Shown here piece after piece: positions 10,243 through 22,530 of a stretch of DNA of 64,000 bases. The notes under the pieces were generated by a model. That model searched no databases, had not been told where the DNA came from, and saw nothing but the letters and a program-made list of their open reading frames with translations. The position numbers were made by a program, and so were the translations under genes. The stretch is from Cycas panzhihuaensis (Eukaryota; Cycadophyta). Position 1 is the stretch's first letter. Every line of letters begins with the position of its first letter. The stretch is taken from assembly GCA_023213395.1 (NCBI GenBank), contig CM041465.1:43407741-43471740 (forward strand), in the 5' to 3' direction.

Positions 10243-13200
10243 CTGGAAGTGAAGAGCTCCTCACCAACATCAAGGAAGGCAAAGGTCAATCAGTGACCTT
10301 TGGGAATAATCAATCTGTCAAAATCTCAGGAGTAGGCATAATAACTCCATTTTCTTCTTCATCAAATCCTCCCTCCTCATTTCTCGATGGCAATACCTAT
10401 TTAATACCTTCAATGGACAAAAATTTACTATCTGTTAGCAAGTTAGACAAGCAACAGATGAGTGTATTGTTCCAAAACGGGAAATGTATAATTAGTGACA
10501 AAGAAGATCAAGTAGTAGCTGTTGGCTATGAGGATCAAGGCCTCTACTAGTTGGATGCAAATAATATAACACTTGATTCTGCTTACTCTGGTTCCATTGT
10601 CACTACTTACTTGTCCAAGATGCAACTTTGGCATCAACGTCTAGGCCATTTGAGCTTAGACAATCTGAGGCAGATGATCAACAAGAACATGGTACATGGG
10701 CTTCCTAAGATTTATGGAACGAAATGTCTTTGCGAAGTGTGCATTATGGGAACTCAACATCGCTTGTCTTTCCCTAAAGGCAAAGTGTGGCATGCATCAC
10801 ATCCTTTGCAGCTAGTACATTTGGATTTGTGTGGACCTATGTCCACATCATCTTTTGGAGGAGCTTTGTATTACATCTCCTTCATTGATGACTTTTCTCA
10901 CAAAGTTTAGGTCTATTTCATCAAACACAAATTTGAAGCATTTTCCAAGTTCAAAGAATTCAAGCTTGAAGTGGAAATGAGTCTGGTCATTCAATCAAAA
11001 CATTCAGGACAGACAATGGAGGTGAATTTACATCAAATGAATTCACCTAATACTGCAAGGATAACGGCATTCGGAGACAACTGACGATACCTCACACTCC
11101 TCAACAAAATGGAGTCTCTAAACGGATGAACAGAACTTTGGCCAATAAAGCCAAAGCTATGATGCATGCACAAGGACTCACTCGAGCCTTCAAGTGTAAG
11201 CATTTCACACAGTTGCCTATGTGGCCAATCGCAGTCCTACTACAGCAGTCACCAACATGACACCCGAGGAGGCATGGTCTGGCAAAAAGCCTACTGTCAG
11301 CCATTTGAGGACTTTTGGGTGCACTGCTTATATGCACATTCCTGATCAGCAAAGGAAGAAATTAGACAACCATGGTCTGAAATGCATCTTTGTAGGTTAT
11401 GCCATTCACAGCAAAGCCTACAAGTTGTATGATCTTGTAGGAAAGAAAATGCATCTCTCAAGAGATGTCATCTTTGCTGAAGAAGATCACAAGGAGGTGC
11501 AAACAACATCCATGCAACCTCCCGTTGACAAAGGCAAGAAGATTGTTGAGGCCTTCCTTCCCTCTCAATCCTCTACACCATGTACATCATCTGCACCAGC
11601 TAGACCGTCTACTTCAACTGAATTTGCTCCACTTGATCCAAGCACTTCTTCTGTTGACCAACCACTCACACGTAAGATCTTGAGGTTCAAGTAACTTCAA
11701 TTCAAAAGTTACCCAAATGGTACACACAAACAGTTCAGGATGGTCACATCATTGAAGGAAAACGTCCATCTAAATATCAAAGAAACCAATTATGCACTTA
11801 TGGCTGAAGTGCTTTCTGTTGATGAGCCTTCCACTTTTGAGGAGGCTTTTAAAAATGAAAATTGAAAGGCTGCCATGAATAAAAAAATCCATTCTATTGA
11901 AAAGAATAGTACTTGGAATTTGGTTGAATTGCCTAAACACAAACAGGCAATCAGTTGCAAATGGGTCTACAAGACCAAATTCCATTCTGATGGTTCACTT
12001 AAACGGCAGAAGACTCGCCTTGTAGCAAAAGGATTCAAATAAAAAAAAGGCATCGACTATGAGGAGACTTCTGCACTAGTGGCGAATATGAACACCATCA
12101 GACTCATTTTGGCCTTAGCTGCTCAATGCAAATGCCCTGTTTATCAGATGGACGTGAAGAGCGCCTTTCTTAATGGCAATCTTCAAGAGGAGGTGTATCT
12201 GGAGCAACCTCCCGGATACAAAGTACAAGGCAAGGAAAATTTTGTATATCGCCTAAAAAAGATGTTATATGGCTTGAAGCAAGCTCCGATGGCATGGTAC
12301 TCGAAGATCGATGACTATTTCTTGAGACATGGGTTTCATCGATCTACTTCAGATCCTAATCTGTATATAAAAAATGAAAAGAACTATGTAATTTTTATTG
12401 CCTTGTATGTAGATGACTTAGTGATCACTGGTAGTGACACTAACATGATTCACATTCTCCAAGATGATTTGAAGAGAAGTTTCGAGATGACAGATCTTGG
12501 ACTTCTCCATTACTTTTTAGGCTTTGAGATATGGCAACAACCAGGCTATATTTTCATTTCCCAAGCGAAATATTCTTGGGACATTTTGCAGCGGTTCAGG
12601 ATGCACGACTGCAAAACAACGCCTACACCTATGGAGAATGGATCGAAACTTACTCTCAATGAGGAAGCTGCACCGGCAGATCCCACACTTTACCGGCAGT
12701 TGATTGGGAGTCTCATTTATCTCACCAACACTCGACCGGACATTTCATTTGCTGTTGGGATTTGCTCACGTTACATGTCTCAACCCAATCAGATACACTG
12801 GAATGCAGCCAAACGCATACTTAAGTACATCAAAGGCACACTGCAGCATGGCCTTGAGTATGTACATAATGAGAACTTCACTCTGGAAGGGTTCTCAGAT
12901 TCTGATTGGACAGGTTGCCAAGATAATAGAAGATCAACCTCGGGATACTATTTTTCCCTTGGTTCAGCAATTGTTTCGTGGAGTTGCAAGAAACAACCCA
13001 ATGTTACCTTGTCCTCCACCGAAGCAGAGTACAAAGCTACGATCCAACGCACTTGTGAGGCTATCCGCTCTGACAGTTCTTGGGGAACTTGGACTTGAGC
13101 AGGATCACCCCACCAGGATACATTGCGACAATCAAAGTGTGCTCAAGTTAGCTAAGAATCCAACCTTTCATACGCGGACAAAACACATCGAAGTTCACCA

Positions 13201-13372
13201 TCACTTCATCAAAGAGCATGTTCAGAATGGTGAGATCAATCTTCAGTACAGACCTATAGAGGAGTAGATAGCAGACATCTTTACCAAGCCTCTTGGTAGA
13301 AAAAAGTTTGTAAAGTTCAGAGATGGTCTTGGTGTCCGACTTAACATTGTAAACAATAAGGGGGGGTGTTAA
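9945..13372 (+). pseudogene. pol: Copia-B pol: protease, integrase, reverse transcriptase, RNase H
   Basis: Lies in the -1 frame relative to the zinc knuckle of gag and opens right behind it with an Arg-Gly-rich segment. The protease site reads DFGAS (relatives DSGAS) at about 10217. Next come the GAG-pre-integrase HQRLGHLSLDNLRQM (about 10633), the integrase core with DLCGP, the RT at 12079-13098 with MDVKSAFLNG and YVDD (about 12407), and RNase H with the DNQS and KHIEVHHHF blocks (13120-13210). The stop TGT TAA is made by the first bases of the 3' LTR. Damage: TAG at 10548-10550 and about 10908, frame changes near 10975, 11195, 11690 and 13075. The second integrase Asp lies in the shifted stretch. 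Confidence 0.92.
13357..13366 (+). other. Copia-B polypurine tract
   Basis: AAG plus a run of seven G directly before the 3' LTR, the primer for plus-strand DNA synthesis. The same tract precedes the 3' LTRs of Copia-C and Copia-D. Confidence 0.85.
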
Positions 13373-13919
13373 ACCTTATGTTTACATGTTAAGATATTGT
13401 ACTTTAATTTTCATGTAATATGTGTACTTTTTACTTTAGGGGTGACTTATCACTTAAGTAATAAAGTGCACACCCACATTATTTCTAGTGACACAATGTT
13501 GTCACTAAAGGGTCAAATAGACCCTCATGCATTTTTGCTCACATGAGAGCCCAAAAGGACACATGTCCTACATGCAAGGCATGTATCTTGGATGTTTGAC
13601 ACTTGTCAAACATCCAAGGCCCTAGGTCTCTCATTTCACTCTATATAATGAGACCTCTTCTCATTGTCTCATAAGAGAGTTGGAGTTGTATTGTTATGCT
13701 GTCAGTTTGCTAATCAAACGATTCATTCTTTGGAGGTTGGACCAATCCCAACTCCACATATTGGGTATCATTTTCTCTTGCTCCTTTATTTGTGCTTTGT
13801 CTCTTTGCTCCCTATTTTCCTTGAGATTATTATACTTGTTTGTATTTCTGCAACTAGAACTAGAGTGATCCTAGTTTCTAGATCTTGGGACTGTTGAGGC
13901 CATCTAGCCTCTTTTCACA
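13367..13919 (+). repeat. Copia-B 3' LTR
   Basis: Same length (553 bases) and ends as the 5' LTR; followed by the CGAGG target duplication at 13920-13924. The first palindrome has one mismatch here (AAGTAATAA). Confidence 0.97.
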
Positions 13920-16900
13920 CGAGGATGTTCAATCCCTCCCAGAGATGCCAAAGTCTATTTCAACTATGGAAAGCTTGGGTATTTTTCTAAGAATTATAGA
14001 TTCTTTGATATTTGCTATCATTGTGGACAACCTGGGCATTATCCTTACCAATGTCCATAAAGAAGCACAGAAATCTAGAAAGGAAAAGACCAACTGGCAA
14101 CTACAGTAAGGAGCAAACCAGTCCTGACAAAGATGAAGAAGAAACAACTTTTGTAGCAACATTGACAGCAAGTCTTGAAGATAAAGAAGTATGATATATT
14201 GATTCTGGCACTTCCAGGCACATGACTGTATGAGAAGACTAGTGTGAAATACTCAAACCTTATTCTCCTAATAAATCAATTGAATTAGGAGATAAATACC
14301 CTCTTGACATTAAAGGGGTTGGCATAATAGTTATTAAAGTAAAAGGCATCATTTAGAAGATCAGTAATGTACGTTTTGTACCTAAACTAAAAAGAAATCT
14401 TTTGTTCGTCACTCAACTTCGTAAGAAAAAACTAGTTACCATTTTTTATGAAGAGGGCTATTGTCATATTTCGGATATGAAAAAGGGTGGCATTGAAATT
14501 GCCAAAAAAATTAAAAGCAATGACCTATACAAGTTGCTTTCTAAACCTAGTGTTGAAAACAAAGCTGTAAAAGCATATATTGTTGTAAATATTGATAATA
14601 ATACACTTTGGCATTTGAAGTATAGGCATACCTCATCAAATAGATTAGAATTATTGCATAAATCTAGAATGGTTGCTAGACTTCCTAATATTTCATTTCA
14701 ACCTCTAATTTGTAAAGGTTGCTTGCTTGGAAAACAACATTATTTTCCTTTTAAAAGAAGTGAGTGGAGAACAAAAAGCAAATTAGAAATAATTTACATA
14801 GATCTATGTGGACCAATCACTCCATGCTCCATAAACGGAGCTAGATATTTTCTCACCTTCATTGATGTTTTCTCTAAGAAAGTATGGATTTACTTCCTTT
14901 TCAGTAAATCTAAAGTCTTTGATAAATTCAAAGAATTTAAGGTAGAAGTTGAACTAGAATGTAGAAATAAAATAAAGTGTATCAGGTCTGAGGGAGGTGG
15001 AGAATATATCTCAAAGGAATTTCTGAACTTCTGCAGATTTCATAGAATACACACACAGCTCACAACTCCATACACACCTCAATCAAACAGAGTAACAGAC
15101 TCTAAGAACAAAACAATCATGGAAATGGCACGTAACATAATCCAAGAAAGATAAATCTCGAAGACTTATTGGACAAAAGCAGTAAACACAACTGAATATT
15201 TAATAAATTGAAGTCCATCTCAAGCCTAGATCAAATCACACTAGAAGAAGCCTAGACATGATACAAACCAAATGTGAGTAACTTAAAAATCTTTAGATGC
15301 ACTGTATTTGTTCACATTCCATATAAGAAAAGATCAAAGTTTGATTGCAAAAGCATAGAATGCATAATGATAGAGTATAGAAAAAATTCAAAGGATTATA
15401 AATGTATAGATTCAAAAATAAATAAGATATATATAAGTAGAAATGTTGTATTTAATGAAGATGATATAGTAAAAAGTCCACTTCCATGCGAAGAAATTGA
15501 GGAACCACAAAAAATAATTCTACTTGAAGAATTTTCATCTAAATATACCTTAGAAATTACTTCAGAAGATATAGAAACTAATGAAATAGTGGAATCAGAG
15601 AGGGCATTCTCACCACCTATTGACTCTAATGTTGAAAAAGAAACAACATCTAAGAAGATACCAAAATGGTATCTCAAGATTGTTGAAGAAGGCAAAGGAG
15701 ATGTGTTTGAACATAGAATTAGAAGCCAAAAACATCAAACACTATTTAGTAATGTAGAACCATAATTATATTAAGAAAAAAGACAATACCAAGAATGGGA
15801 AGCTACCATGAACATGGAAATGGAATTAATTTCTAGAAACCAAACATAAGAACTTGTTGATTTGCCTTTAGGTAAACTGGTTGTCAATTGCAAATGGATG
15901 TATGAAATAAAAGAAAATTATAGTGATGAAGTAAAAAAATATAAAGTTAGACTAGTAGCTAAAGGTTACAACCAGACAACGGGGATAGATTATGAAGAAA
16001 CCTCCTCGCCTATAGCAAAATTAAATATAGTGAGAATAGTAATAACCCTAGTTGCTCAATTAAACTGGAAGATTTATCAGTTAGATGTAAAAAGTGCCTT
16101 CTTGAATGGAGAGGTCAAGGAAGAAGTTTATATGACCTAACTAGAAGGTTATATTAAAAAAGGCAAAGAAAATCTTGTGTGCAAATTTAAAACGACTTTA
16201 TATGGATTAAATCAAGTACCAAGGGTGTGGTATGCCAAACTAGATAAATACCTCATGCAAAATGGTTTTTGCATCAACAAATCAGATTCTAGGTTATATA
16301 TCAAAAACAACCAAGGATGGATCACAATAATTTTGGTCTATATAGATGACATGATACTCATAGGAAGTGACACAAGATCCATAGCACATGTAAAAGCAAA
16401 ATTAAAGGAAGACTTTAAAATGACTGATCTAGGACTTCTGAATTATTATCTTGGTATAGAAGTCAATCAAAAGGGAGATTTGATCACTCTATCCCAAGGC
16501 AAATACATTAAAAATCTACTAACAAATTTTAAAATGGGAGATTGTAACAATTATGCAACTCCTATAAAAATTGGTTGTGATCTGACTCAATTCAATGACG
16601 AAACTTTAGTTGATGCAACTTTGTATAGGTAATTAATTAGGAGTCTGATATATCTAACTACAACTAGACAAAACATATCATACTTAGTTGGTCTAATCTC
16701 TAGATATATGCAAGATCCAAAGTTGGGTCATTGAAAAGTTTCAAAAATGATACTCAAATATCTCAAAGGAACAACAAATTTAAATCTTACTTACCCCAAA
16801 GTTAAGTTTGAATAGTTGATCTGATTCTATGACTTAAATTGGGCATGAGACAAGGAAAAAAGGAAATCCACAAGCGGGTATTATTTTTTCTTTGAACCAG

Positions 16901-17280
16901 CGGCAATCTTATAGAGTAGCAAATGACAACCAACTCTTTCATTGTCCTCCATAGAAGTCAAATACAAATCAACTGGCAGTGCTTCTTGTGAAGCAATTTG
17001 GTTAAGATAACTTCTAACAGAATTAGGTCAATAGCAGCAAAAGTTAATAACACTCTTCTATGACAATCAAAGTGCAATTAAGCTAACTAAAAAACTAATT
17101 CTACATACTTGAACAAAGCACTTTAAAGTATATCATCGCTTTATCAAAGATGTGCAAAACAAGGAGATTGATTTGACATACCACCCAACAAGTGAGCAGG
17201 TTGCAGATATACTAACAAAACCACTCAGCAAAGAAAAGTTTCAGTTTCTTAGAGATAAATTAGGTTTGATAAAACATTAA
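13920..17280 (+). pseudogene. pol: Copia-A gag C-terminus and pol
   Basis: Resumes the gag cut at 6503. There are two zinc-knuckle blocks: a decayed one (YFNYGKLGYFSKNY) and an intact CYHCGQPGHYPYQC near 14010-14055. The protease site DSGTSRHMT is at about 14201. Integrase follows from 14402: LWHLKYRHTS, then DLCGP, then RSEGGGEY where the catalytic second Asp is Glu. The RT runs 15862-16632 with KWMYEIK, LDVKSAFLNGE and YIDDM (about 16341); RNase H has STSGYYF, YDNQSAIKL and VADILTKPLS, ending at TAA 17278-17280. Many stops, several replacing Gln or Trp. It would cut, integrate and reverse transcribe the element. Too decayed for activity. Confidence 0.9.
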
Positions 17281-17287
17281 GAGAGGG

Positions 17288-17503
17288 TATTAAAATGTAA
17301 TGTTTTATCATTAAGTTGTAATACTTTATGAGGTATCATAAGGTTCATGTGTTAAACCCATTTTAATGTAATCATGACAAGTGTCTAACAAATTGTCAAT
17401 CAGACGCATAATAGTTACAACTATCAAAAGTATATTTAAGAGAGTTAAACTCTCCCTCATTAATATATTAAATTCTTCACCCATTTAGGTGTGAATTTTA
17501 TCA
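17288..17503 (+). repeat. Copia-A 3' LTR
   Basis: Follows the purine tract GAGAGGG; starts TATTAAAATG (the usual TG mutated to TA) and ends TTTTATCA. 216 bases. The last half pairs with 4928-5037. The next five bases AAAGT would be the target duplication, whose partner is outside the window. Confidence 0.88.
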
Positions 17504-17737
17504 AAAGTGGGGTTTTGAGCTCACAAGGGCCATGTAAGTATTGTTGTAGTGCCAAAATAACTAGGTGGAATTGGTCTCGACACAACCCACAGACATGCCT
17601 ATGATCAACCCCAAGTCGGTAGACCAACGGAACCAAGAGGATGGGTTGGATACACCTGGTAAGGATTAAGATACTCCAACACCTGCCCCTAAATTAAACT
17701 CAAGGTGAGTTGAACCTTGGCACCTGCTCTAATACCA
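17504..17737 (-). mobile_element. Element H: leader and primer-binding site of a minus-strand LTR retrotransposon
   Basis: On the minus strand, TGGTATTAGAGCAGGTG (17721-17737) directly follows an LTR end AACA, a clear tRNA-Met primer site. The remaining 216 bases are leader with no coding sign. The element is cut by Copia-A at 17503, so its genes would lie left of the window. Copia or gypsy cannot be decided. Confidence 0.75.
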
Positions 17738-17908
17738 TGTTAAAAATAAGCATACAGATCTTTTATGTACACAATGAGCATGAAATATATAAGTACATAG
17801 AAATAGAATTGATGTGGGACACCTTCCAATAAAAACTCACTACAAAATAAATAGATTATATTCATACCAAAATATTCATTTACAGTGGTCTCAAGATCCC
17901 TTTAAATA
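17738..17908 (-). repeat. Element H 5' LTR, inner part
   Basis: Starts TGTTAAAAAT on the plus strand (minus-strand end ...TTAACA). Interrupted at 17908 by Copia-G; the remainder is 51160-51278, giving a 290-base LTR with inverted ends TGTTA/TAACA. Confidence 0.75.
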
Positions 17909-18127
17909 TGTTAGAAATAATGTTTTATCTAGGATATTCCTAGCATACTTTGTAAAGATTAAAGTGTATTCAAAACACATTATGAGGGTCATGTATCACT
18001 TCCCCTTTCTCTATCAAAATGACAAATGGTAAGATCACATTGAGCGGTTGCTATTTGTCCCATATAATATGTAATGTTATTCATAGATTTATTTTTCATT
18101 AATGAAGCATTGAGAATTCTTTCTACA
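17909..18127 (+). repeat. Copia-G 5' LTR
   Basis: TGTTAGAAAT...TTCTACA, followed immediately by the primer site TGGTATCAGAGCAGG at 18128. Short for a copia LTR, similar in size to that of its relative Copia-A (216 bases). Confidence 0.95.
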
Positions 18128-18874
18128 TGGTATCAGAGCAGGCTATGACCATCTAGTTAAGAATTAATTTTTTTATCTGAATTTAGACAAGGAGTTCATT
18201 AGGGTTTTGAGAAATTTTGATGAATGTAAGTCTGGAGAATCAAATCATTAAAGAAGAATAATCAAATTAAAGCATAAGTCATTCTAGAAGACAAATTTCA
18301 TCAAAGTACCAGTGTACAGACTTTGTATGGATGACGTACAGACCTTATACGAATGAAAAAAATCAAAGTACTCAAATTGCTCCTAAATTTCATCAATAGG
18401 CTCGCTATTGTACAAACGTCACTTCTTCCCAAAGACGCAAAGTGATTTGAAGATATTTTGAGAGGGTTTTGACTCATTTTCCAAGGGCACAAGTTTAGGA
18501 AGAGATTTACTTATTTCTTATGTACGACTCAATTAATCCAAGTAACACCTATATCAATCTGATCCTCTCTTTAATACAAATCTTTTGAGACTAATTTCAA
18601 AGGAAAATTTGAAGTATTTCTTTTGTTTAAAACATTTTTCACTTTTAACCCTACCCGCCAGTTTAAACTTTGACCTCAGTTTCTGAATAAACCAAACACC
18701 ATCTAAGAAAAATAATTGTACATCTAGACTCCTCTCATTAAATACTTTGATTTGGACCCCTCTTTTGTTAAATTTATACACCTATAAAATTTCATAATTT
18801 TTTTTACAGCATACGACTATACAGACCTGCAACTAATTTTTTCAAATATTCTTCTGTGCGTTTATCATTCAATC
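18128..18874 (+). other. Copia-G leader with primer-binding site
   Basis: TGGTATCAGAGC at 18128-18139 matches tRNA-Met. The 0.7 kb leader shares words and general layout with the Copia-A leader (GTACAGAC repeats near 18310-18340). No gene supported. Confidence 0.75.
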
Positions 18875-19610
18875 ATGGCCTCTTCTGTTATAGCATTGCT
18901 TGAAGCTAATAAATTGACCGAAATAAACTTCAATATTTGGAAAATAAAGATTGAGGGCCTCTTAGAGTAAAGCATGCTTGGAAAGTTAGCAATGGTGATA
19001 AAAAACAATCCACAGACTGTATAAGCTTAGAATGAGAGAGAGTTAGACAATCTTTGAATTCATAGCTAAATTGACCAATGCCAAAAATGCACTCCTCATA
19101 GTAGGAGACAAAATAACTAATACTGAATTGATACATCTTGTACTTAACAAGTTACCAAAATCATTTGACAACATGGTCAATATGTTAATATGTGGAGGAC
19201 AAACAACCACCATGACCTTTGATGCCCTTACAGGTCACATGCTTAGCCAAGAATAAAAGAACTAGAGGTATGAAAAAGATGTCGAGATTGAAGAAGCACT
19301 TGTCACTAAACAGCACTTAGGAGGTCGAGGACGAGGTCAATATAATCTAAGAATGCTAGGCAAAACACCAACCAACAACAAAAGTCGTTGGACTAAAGGA
19401 AGAGGATGAGGAAGAGTCATTCCTCCATGTGATGCCAGGGTTTGCTTCAACTATGACAAATCTAGTCATTTTTCAAGCAACTACAGGGCTTTTGATGCCT
19501 ACTATCACTGTAGACAAACTTAGAACTACCCATATCATTTCTATAAAAGGCAAGCAGAGATTTAGAAAGAAAAGCATATATCAAGCAACTATAGCAAAGA
19601 ATAAGATTCA
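18875..19610 (+). pseudogene. gag: Copia-G gag
   Basis: ATG 18875 starts MASSVIALLEANKLTEINF, followed by WKIKIEGLL, the UBN2-type gag N-terminus. A frame change near 19060 leads into the core (LNKLPKSFDNMV, DALTGHMLSQE) at 19071-19256. A Gly-Arg-rich stretch and two decayed zinc knuckles follow near 19440-19530 (CFNYDKSSHFSSNY, then YYHCRQT). The knuckle pair is shared with Copia-A. Several TAA/TAG/TGA stops make it nonfunctional. Confidence 0.85.
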
Positions 19611-21549
19611 ATGGAGGATGCAGTTGAGACCGCTTTTATAGCAACACTCATTGCAAATTCTAGTTCCACTAAAAATTGGTGTGTTGACTCAAGAGCTTCC
19701 CACCATATGACCAGAGTCAAAAAATGGTTTAAAATTCTTAAACTATACGATCTTAATAAATTTGTGGAATTAGGAAATAATTTTTTCTTTCATATAAAAG
19801 GGATTGGTCAGATAGCCATTAAAATTGATGGAAATTTTCAATAAATAAGAAATGTTTTTTTTGTACCAGGAATGAAGAAAAATCTCTTGTTAGTATCTTA
19901 GTTGAGCGAAAAGAAACTGGGAACAATATTTGATGAAAATAGTCACTGTTGTATTTTGAATATGAAAAAGAATGGCATTGTAATTGTTAAAAGGGTAAAA
20001 TGCAACAAACTCTATAAGTTGCTTTCTACTCTTATGCTTCCTGACAAAGGACCCACTAAACCTATATCTGATGTAAACTCACTTGCTATGATAAACAATT
20101 ATGGTAATGAAGTATGGCACTCAAAGTATAGGTATATCTTACATGATAGGTTAGAAAGATTATAAAATGGTAAATGGTCTGCTTGATATTCTATTTAATT
20201 TATTTGTATGCCAAAGTTGTATAATGAGTAAACAACATAGGATTCTTTTTTCAAAATACATATGGCAAGCATAGACCAAATTAGATTTGGTTCATACTAA
20301 TCTTTGTGGTCCCTTTATGCCGGTTTCAACAAACAGTGCACGGTGCTTTATAACCTTCATTGATGATTTCTCTACAAAAACGTGGGTATATTTCTTGTTT
20401 AACAAGTCAAAAGCACTTGATTATTTCAAAGAATTTAAAGTAGAAGTAGAATTGGAAAGCAGTCAGAAAATCAAGTGTGTTCACTCTGATGGAAGAGGAG
20501 AATATGTGTCCAAATATTTCCTTTAGTTTTATAAACTACATGGAATTTGCAGACATGTCACAACTCATTATATACCACAGTCAAATAATGTAGTGAAGAG
20601 AATGAATAGAACAATGTTAGAAATGGCCAAATGCTTGTTCAATGATAGGGAAACCCCAAAAAGATATTGGGCAGAAGCTGTCAATACAACTATGTATCTA
20701 ATAAATAGGAGTCCAACTCAAGCACTGGACAAGGTAACACCTGAAGAAGCATGGACCAGGCATAAACTAGATGTAAGTCATCTTAGGATCTTTGGTTGTA
20801 AGGCTTACGTACACATTCCAGACAAAAAAAAGACTAAGTTAGATAACAAAAGCATAAATTGTATAATGGTTGGATATAGTAATCGCTCAAAATCATATAG
20901 GTATCTTGACCTAAAAACAAACAAATTGTATGTTAGTAGAGATGTGATATTAGCTGAAGAGGTAAAGCGCACTAAAACAGAGTATCATCAAATAGACATA
21001 GATGACAAAAAGTTGAATATAGTCCAACCAGATGAGGAATCTGTAATTACTTTAGAAGATGTTGAATCTGAAACTGAAACTTCAGATCAAAAGACATTTG
21101 ACATCAATCAAACAAGTGATCTTAACACTACTCAAAAAGAAGAACATTGGCCAGAGCAGGAGTAAAACTCTAAAAAGGTACCAAAATGGTATCTAAAAAC
21201 CCTTGAAGAAATAAAAGGAGAAGTATTTGAATACATGACAAGATCTAAGAAACCATAGGCATTAGTATGTTCTATTGAACAACCTAGTACGCTAAATTGG
21301 ACAAATATCTTATCCAAAATAGCTTTCACAGGTGTGAGTCACATCATAGTCTGTTTGTGAAATACAATCAAGATCTGATCTTCATTATAGTAGTGTACGT
21401 AGATGATATGTTGATCACAAGAGATGATGTAGATTCAATTGCACTCATCAAAAAGTAGTTTGAAAAAATGTTTGGAATGATAGACCTTGGAATGTTGCAT
21501 TACTATCTGGGCATAGAAACTAAACAAAATAACAACTTTGTTATCTTGT
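19611..21549 (+). pseudogene. pol: Copia-G pol, first part: protease, integrase, truncated RT
   Basis: Protease site WCVDSRASHHMT (Gly of DSGAS is Arg) near 19680. GAG-pre-integrase VWHSKYRYILHDRL; integrase core with TNLCGPF (first Asp is Asn), HSDGRGEYVS intact, and VVKRMNRTMLEMA (third acidic residue lost). The C-terminal integrase region is well kept (20593-21165: NRSPTQALDKVTPEEAW, LRIFGCKAYVHIPD). Near 21290 the sequence jumps from the start of the RT region straight to KLDKYLIQNSFHRC and YVDDM (about 21400), so roughly the first half of the RT is missing. Gypsy-1 cuts the gene at 21549. Confidence 0.88.
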
Positions 21550-22515
21550 TGAACTCAAAGTGAAGTGTGATTAGTGAAAAAATCAATCGCCAATCTTTTT
21601 CCTTGAGATCCTAGGGTGTTAGTGTAAAATTCCCAATAATATCAATAAAAGAGTGAGCCCATAAAATGATATTTTATACCAACTCACGCATACTTGCCAT
21701 TACTCTAAGGTAAGAAAAATAATACTTTTATAAAGTTAAAAAAACTTCCATTTAATGGTGGAGGAAAAAAACTAGCAAAGAATAGGCAAGTTACAATGAA
21801 GAAATGATATAACAATACCACAAGGGGTCTCCAACTTCCCAAAACTCCTTCAATAAAGCTCTTACTCTCCAAAATAGATGCTTGAAGTATTGAAATTTGC
21901 CTCCTCTATGGTCTCTAACACCTTCGAAGTGTTACATCAATGTTGCTCCCAAGTCAAGTATCTATCACATACAAGAACCAAGTCTACAATATAAAAAATA
22001 AGCTCAAGAGCGCTCAATTTATATAAAGAAATCCATCAACAACCAAAATGCATGTTTTCCAAGTGGCATTCATGCAAGTCCAATAACTAACAATCAAAAT
22101 GTATGTTATCTAAGTGGAATTCATACAAGTCTGAAATGTTGTGGCTTGGTACCTAGGTCTAACAAACTCCAATTAAGCTCAAATTTAGTACACATATATG
22201 TACATATATCCCCTTTATGTCCTCAAAATTTTAACTCATTTAGATATCATTTGCCCCCATTTTCACTGGTTTAAAAATAGTATGTACTTGTTTTTTTATT
22301 GGCCGTGAGAGTTATTTTTTTCAAAATAAGGCTTGCCATTTAGTCAAATGATATTTTTTTAATCCCACCTTTTTCACACATGCAGTGGGATGTGTCTTAT
22401 TCCTTCCCATAAAATTTCATATTATTTTAACACCATTTGGCCCTATTTCTTTCAGTTGTGCCAATGCTTAGCATTTTCTGCTTCCTATAGACATAAGGTA
22501 GATCCTCTTGGATCA
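21550..22515 (-). repeat. Gypsy-1 3' LTR
   Basis: Pairs with 41827-42798 over the full length with many substitutions (for example shared ATTTAATGGTGGAGGA near 21750 and 42029). Minus-strand start TGATCC at 22515. Confidence 0.9.
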
Positions 22516-22530
22516 TGGCTCCCCTTCCTT

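Larger units (their letters stand above)
6504..13919 (+). mobile_element. Copia-B: full-length Ty1/copia retrotransposon (7.4 kb)
   Basis: Two 553-base LTRs (6504-7056 and 13367-13919) differ at about 14 positions by eye, mostly transitions. Flanks are perfect 5-base target duplications CGAGG at 6499-6503 and 13920-13924. Inside are a tRNA-Met primer site, a 2.1 kb leader with two tandem repeats, gag, pol in the -1 frame, and a purine tract. It belongs to the same family as Copia-C, -D and -F: gag proteins begin MxAINMLNACTI or a close variant. It splits the Copia-A gag. Confidence 0.97.
4928..17503 (+). mobile_element. Copia-A: Ty1/copia LTR retrotransposon, interrupted by LINE-A and Copia-B
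   Basis: Inner part of the 5' LTR (4928-5037), primer-binding site at 5038, leader, gag (5778-6503 and 13920 on), protease, integrase, reverse transcriptase, RNase H and a 3' LTR at 17288-17503. The order protease-integrase-RT-RNase H is copia-specific. The outer part of the 5' LTR lies beyond LINE-A, outside the window. The gag resembles that of Copia-G (same start of protein, same pair of zinc knuckles), so the two form one family. Copia-A itself sits in the leader of element H. Confidence 0.9.
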
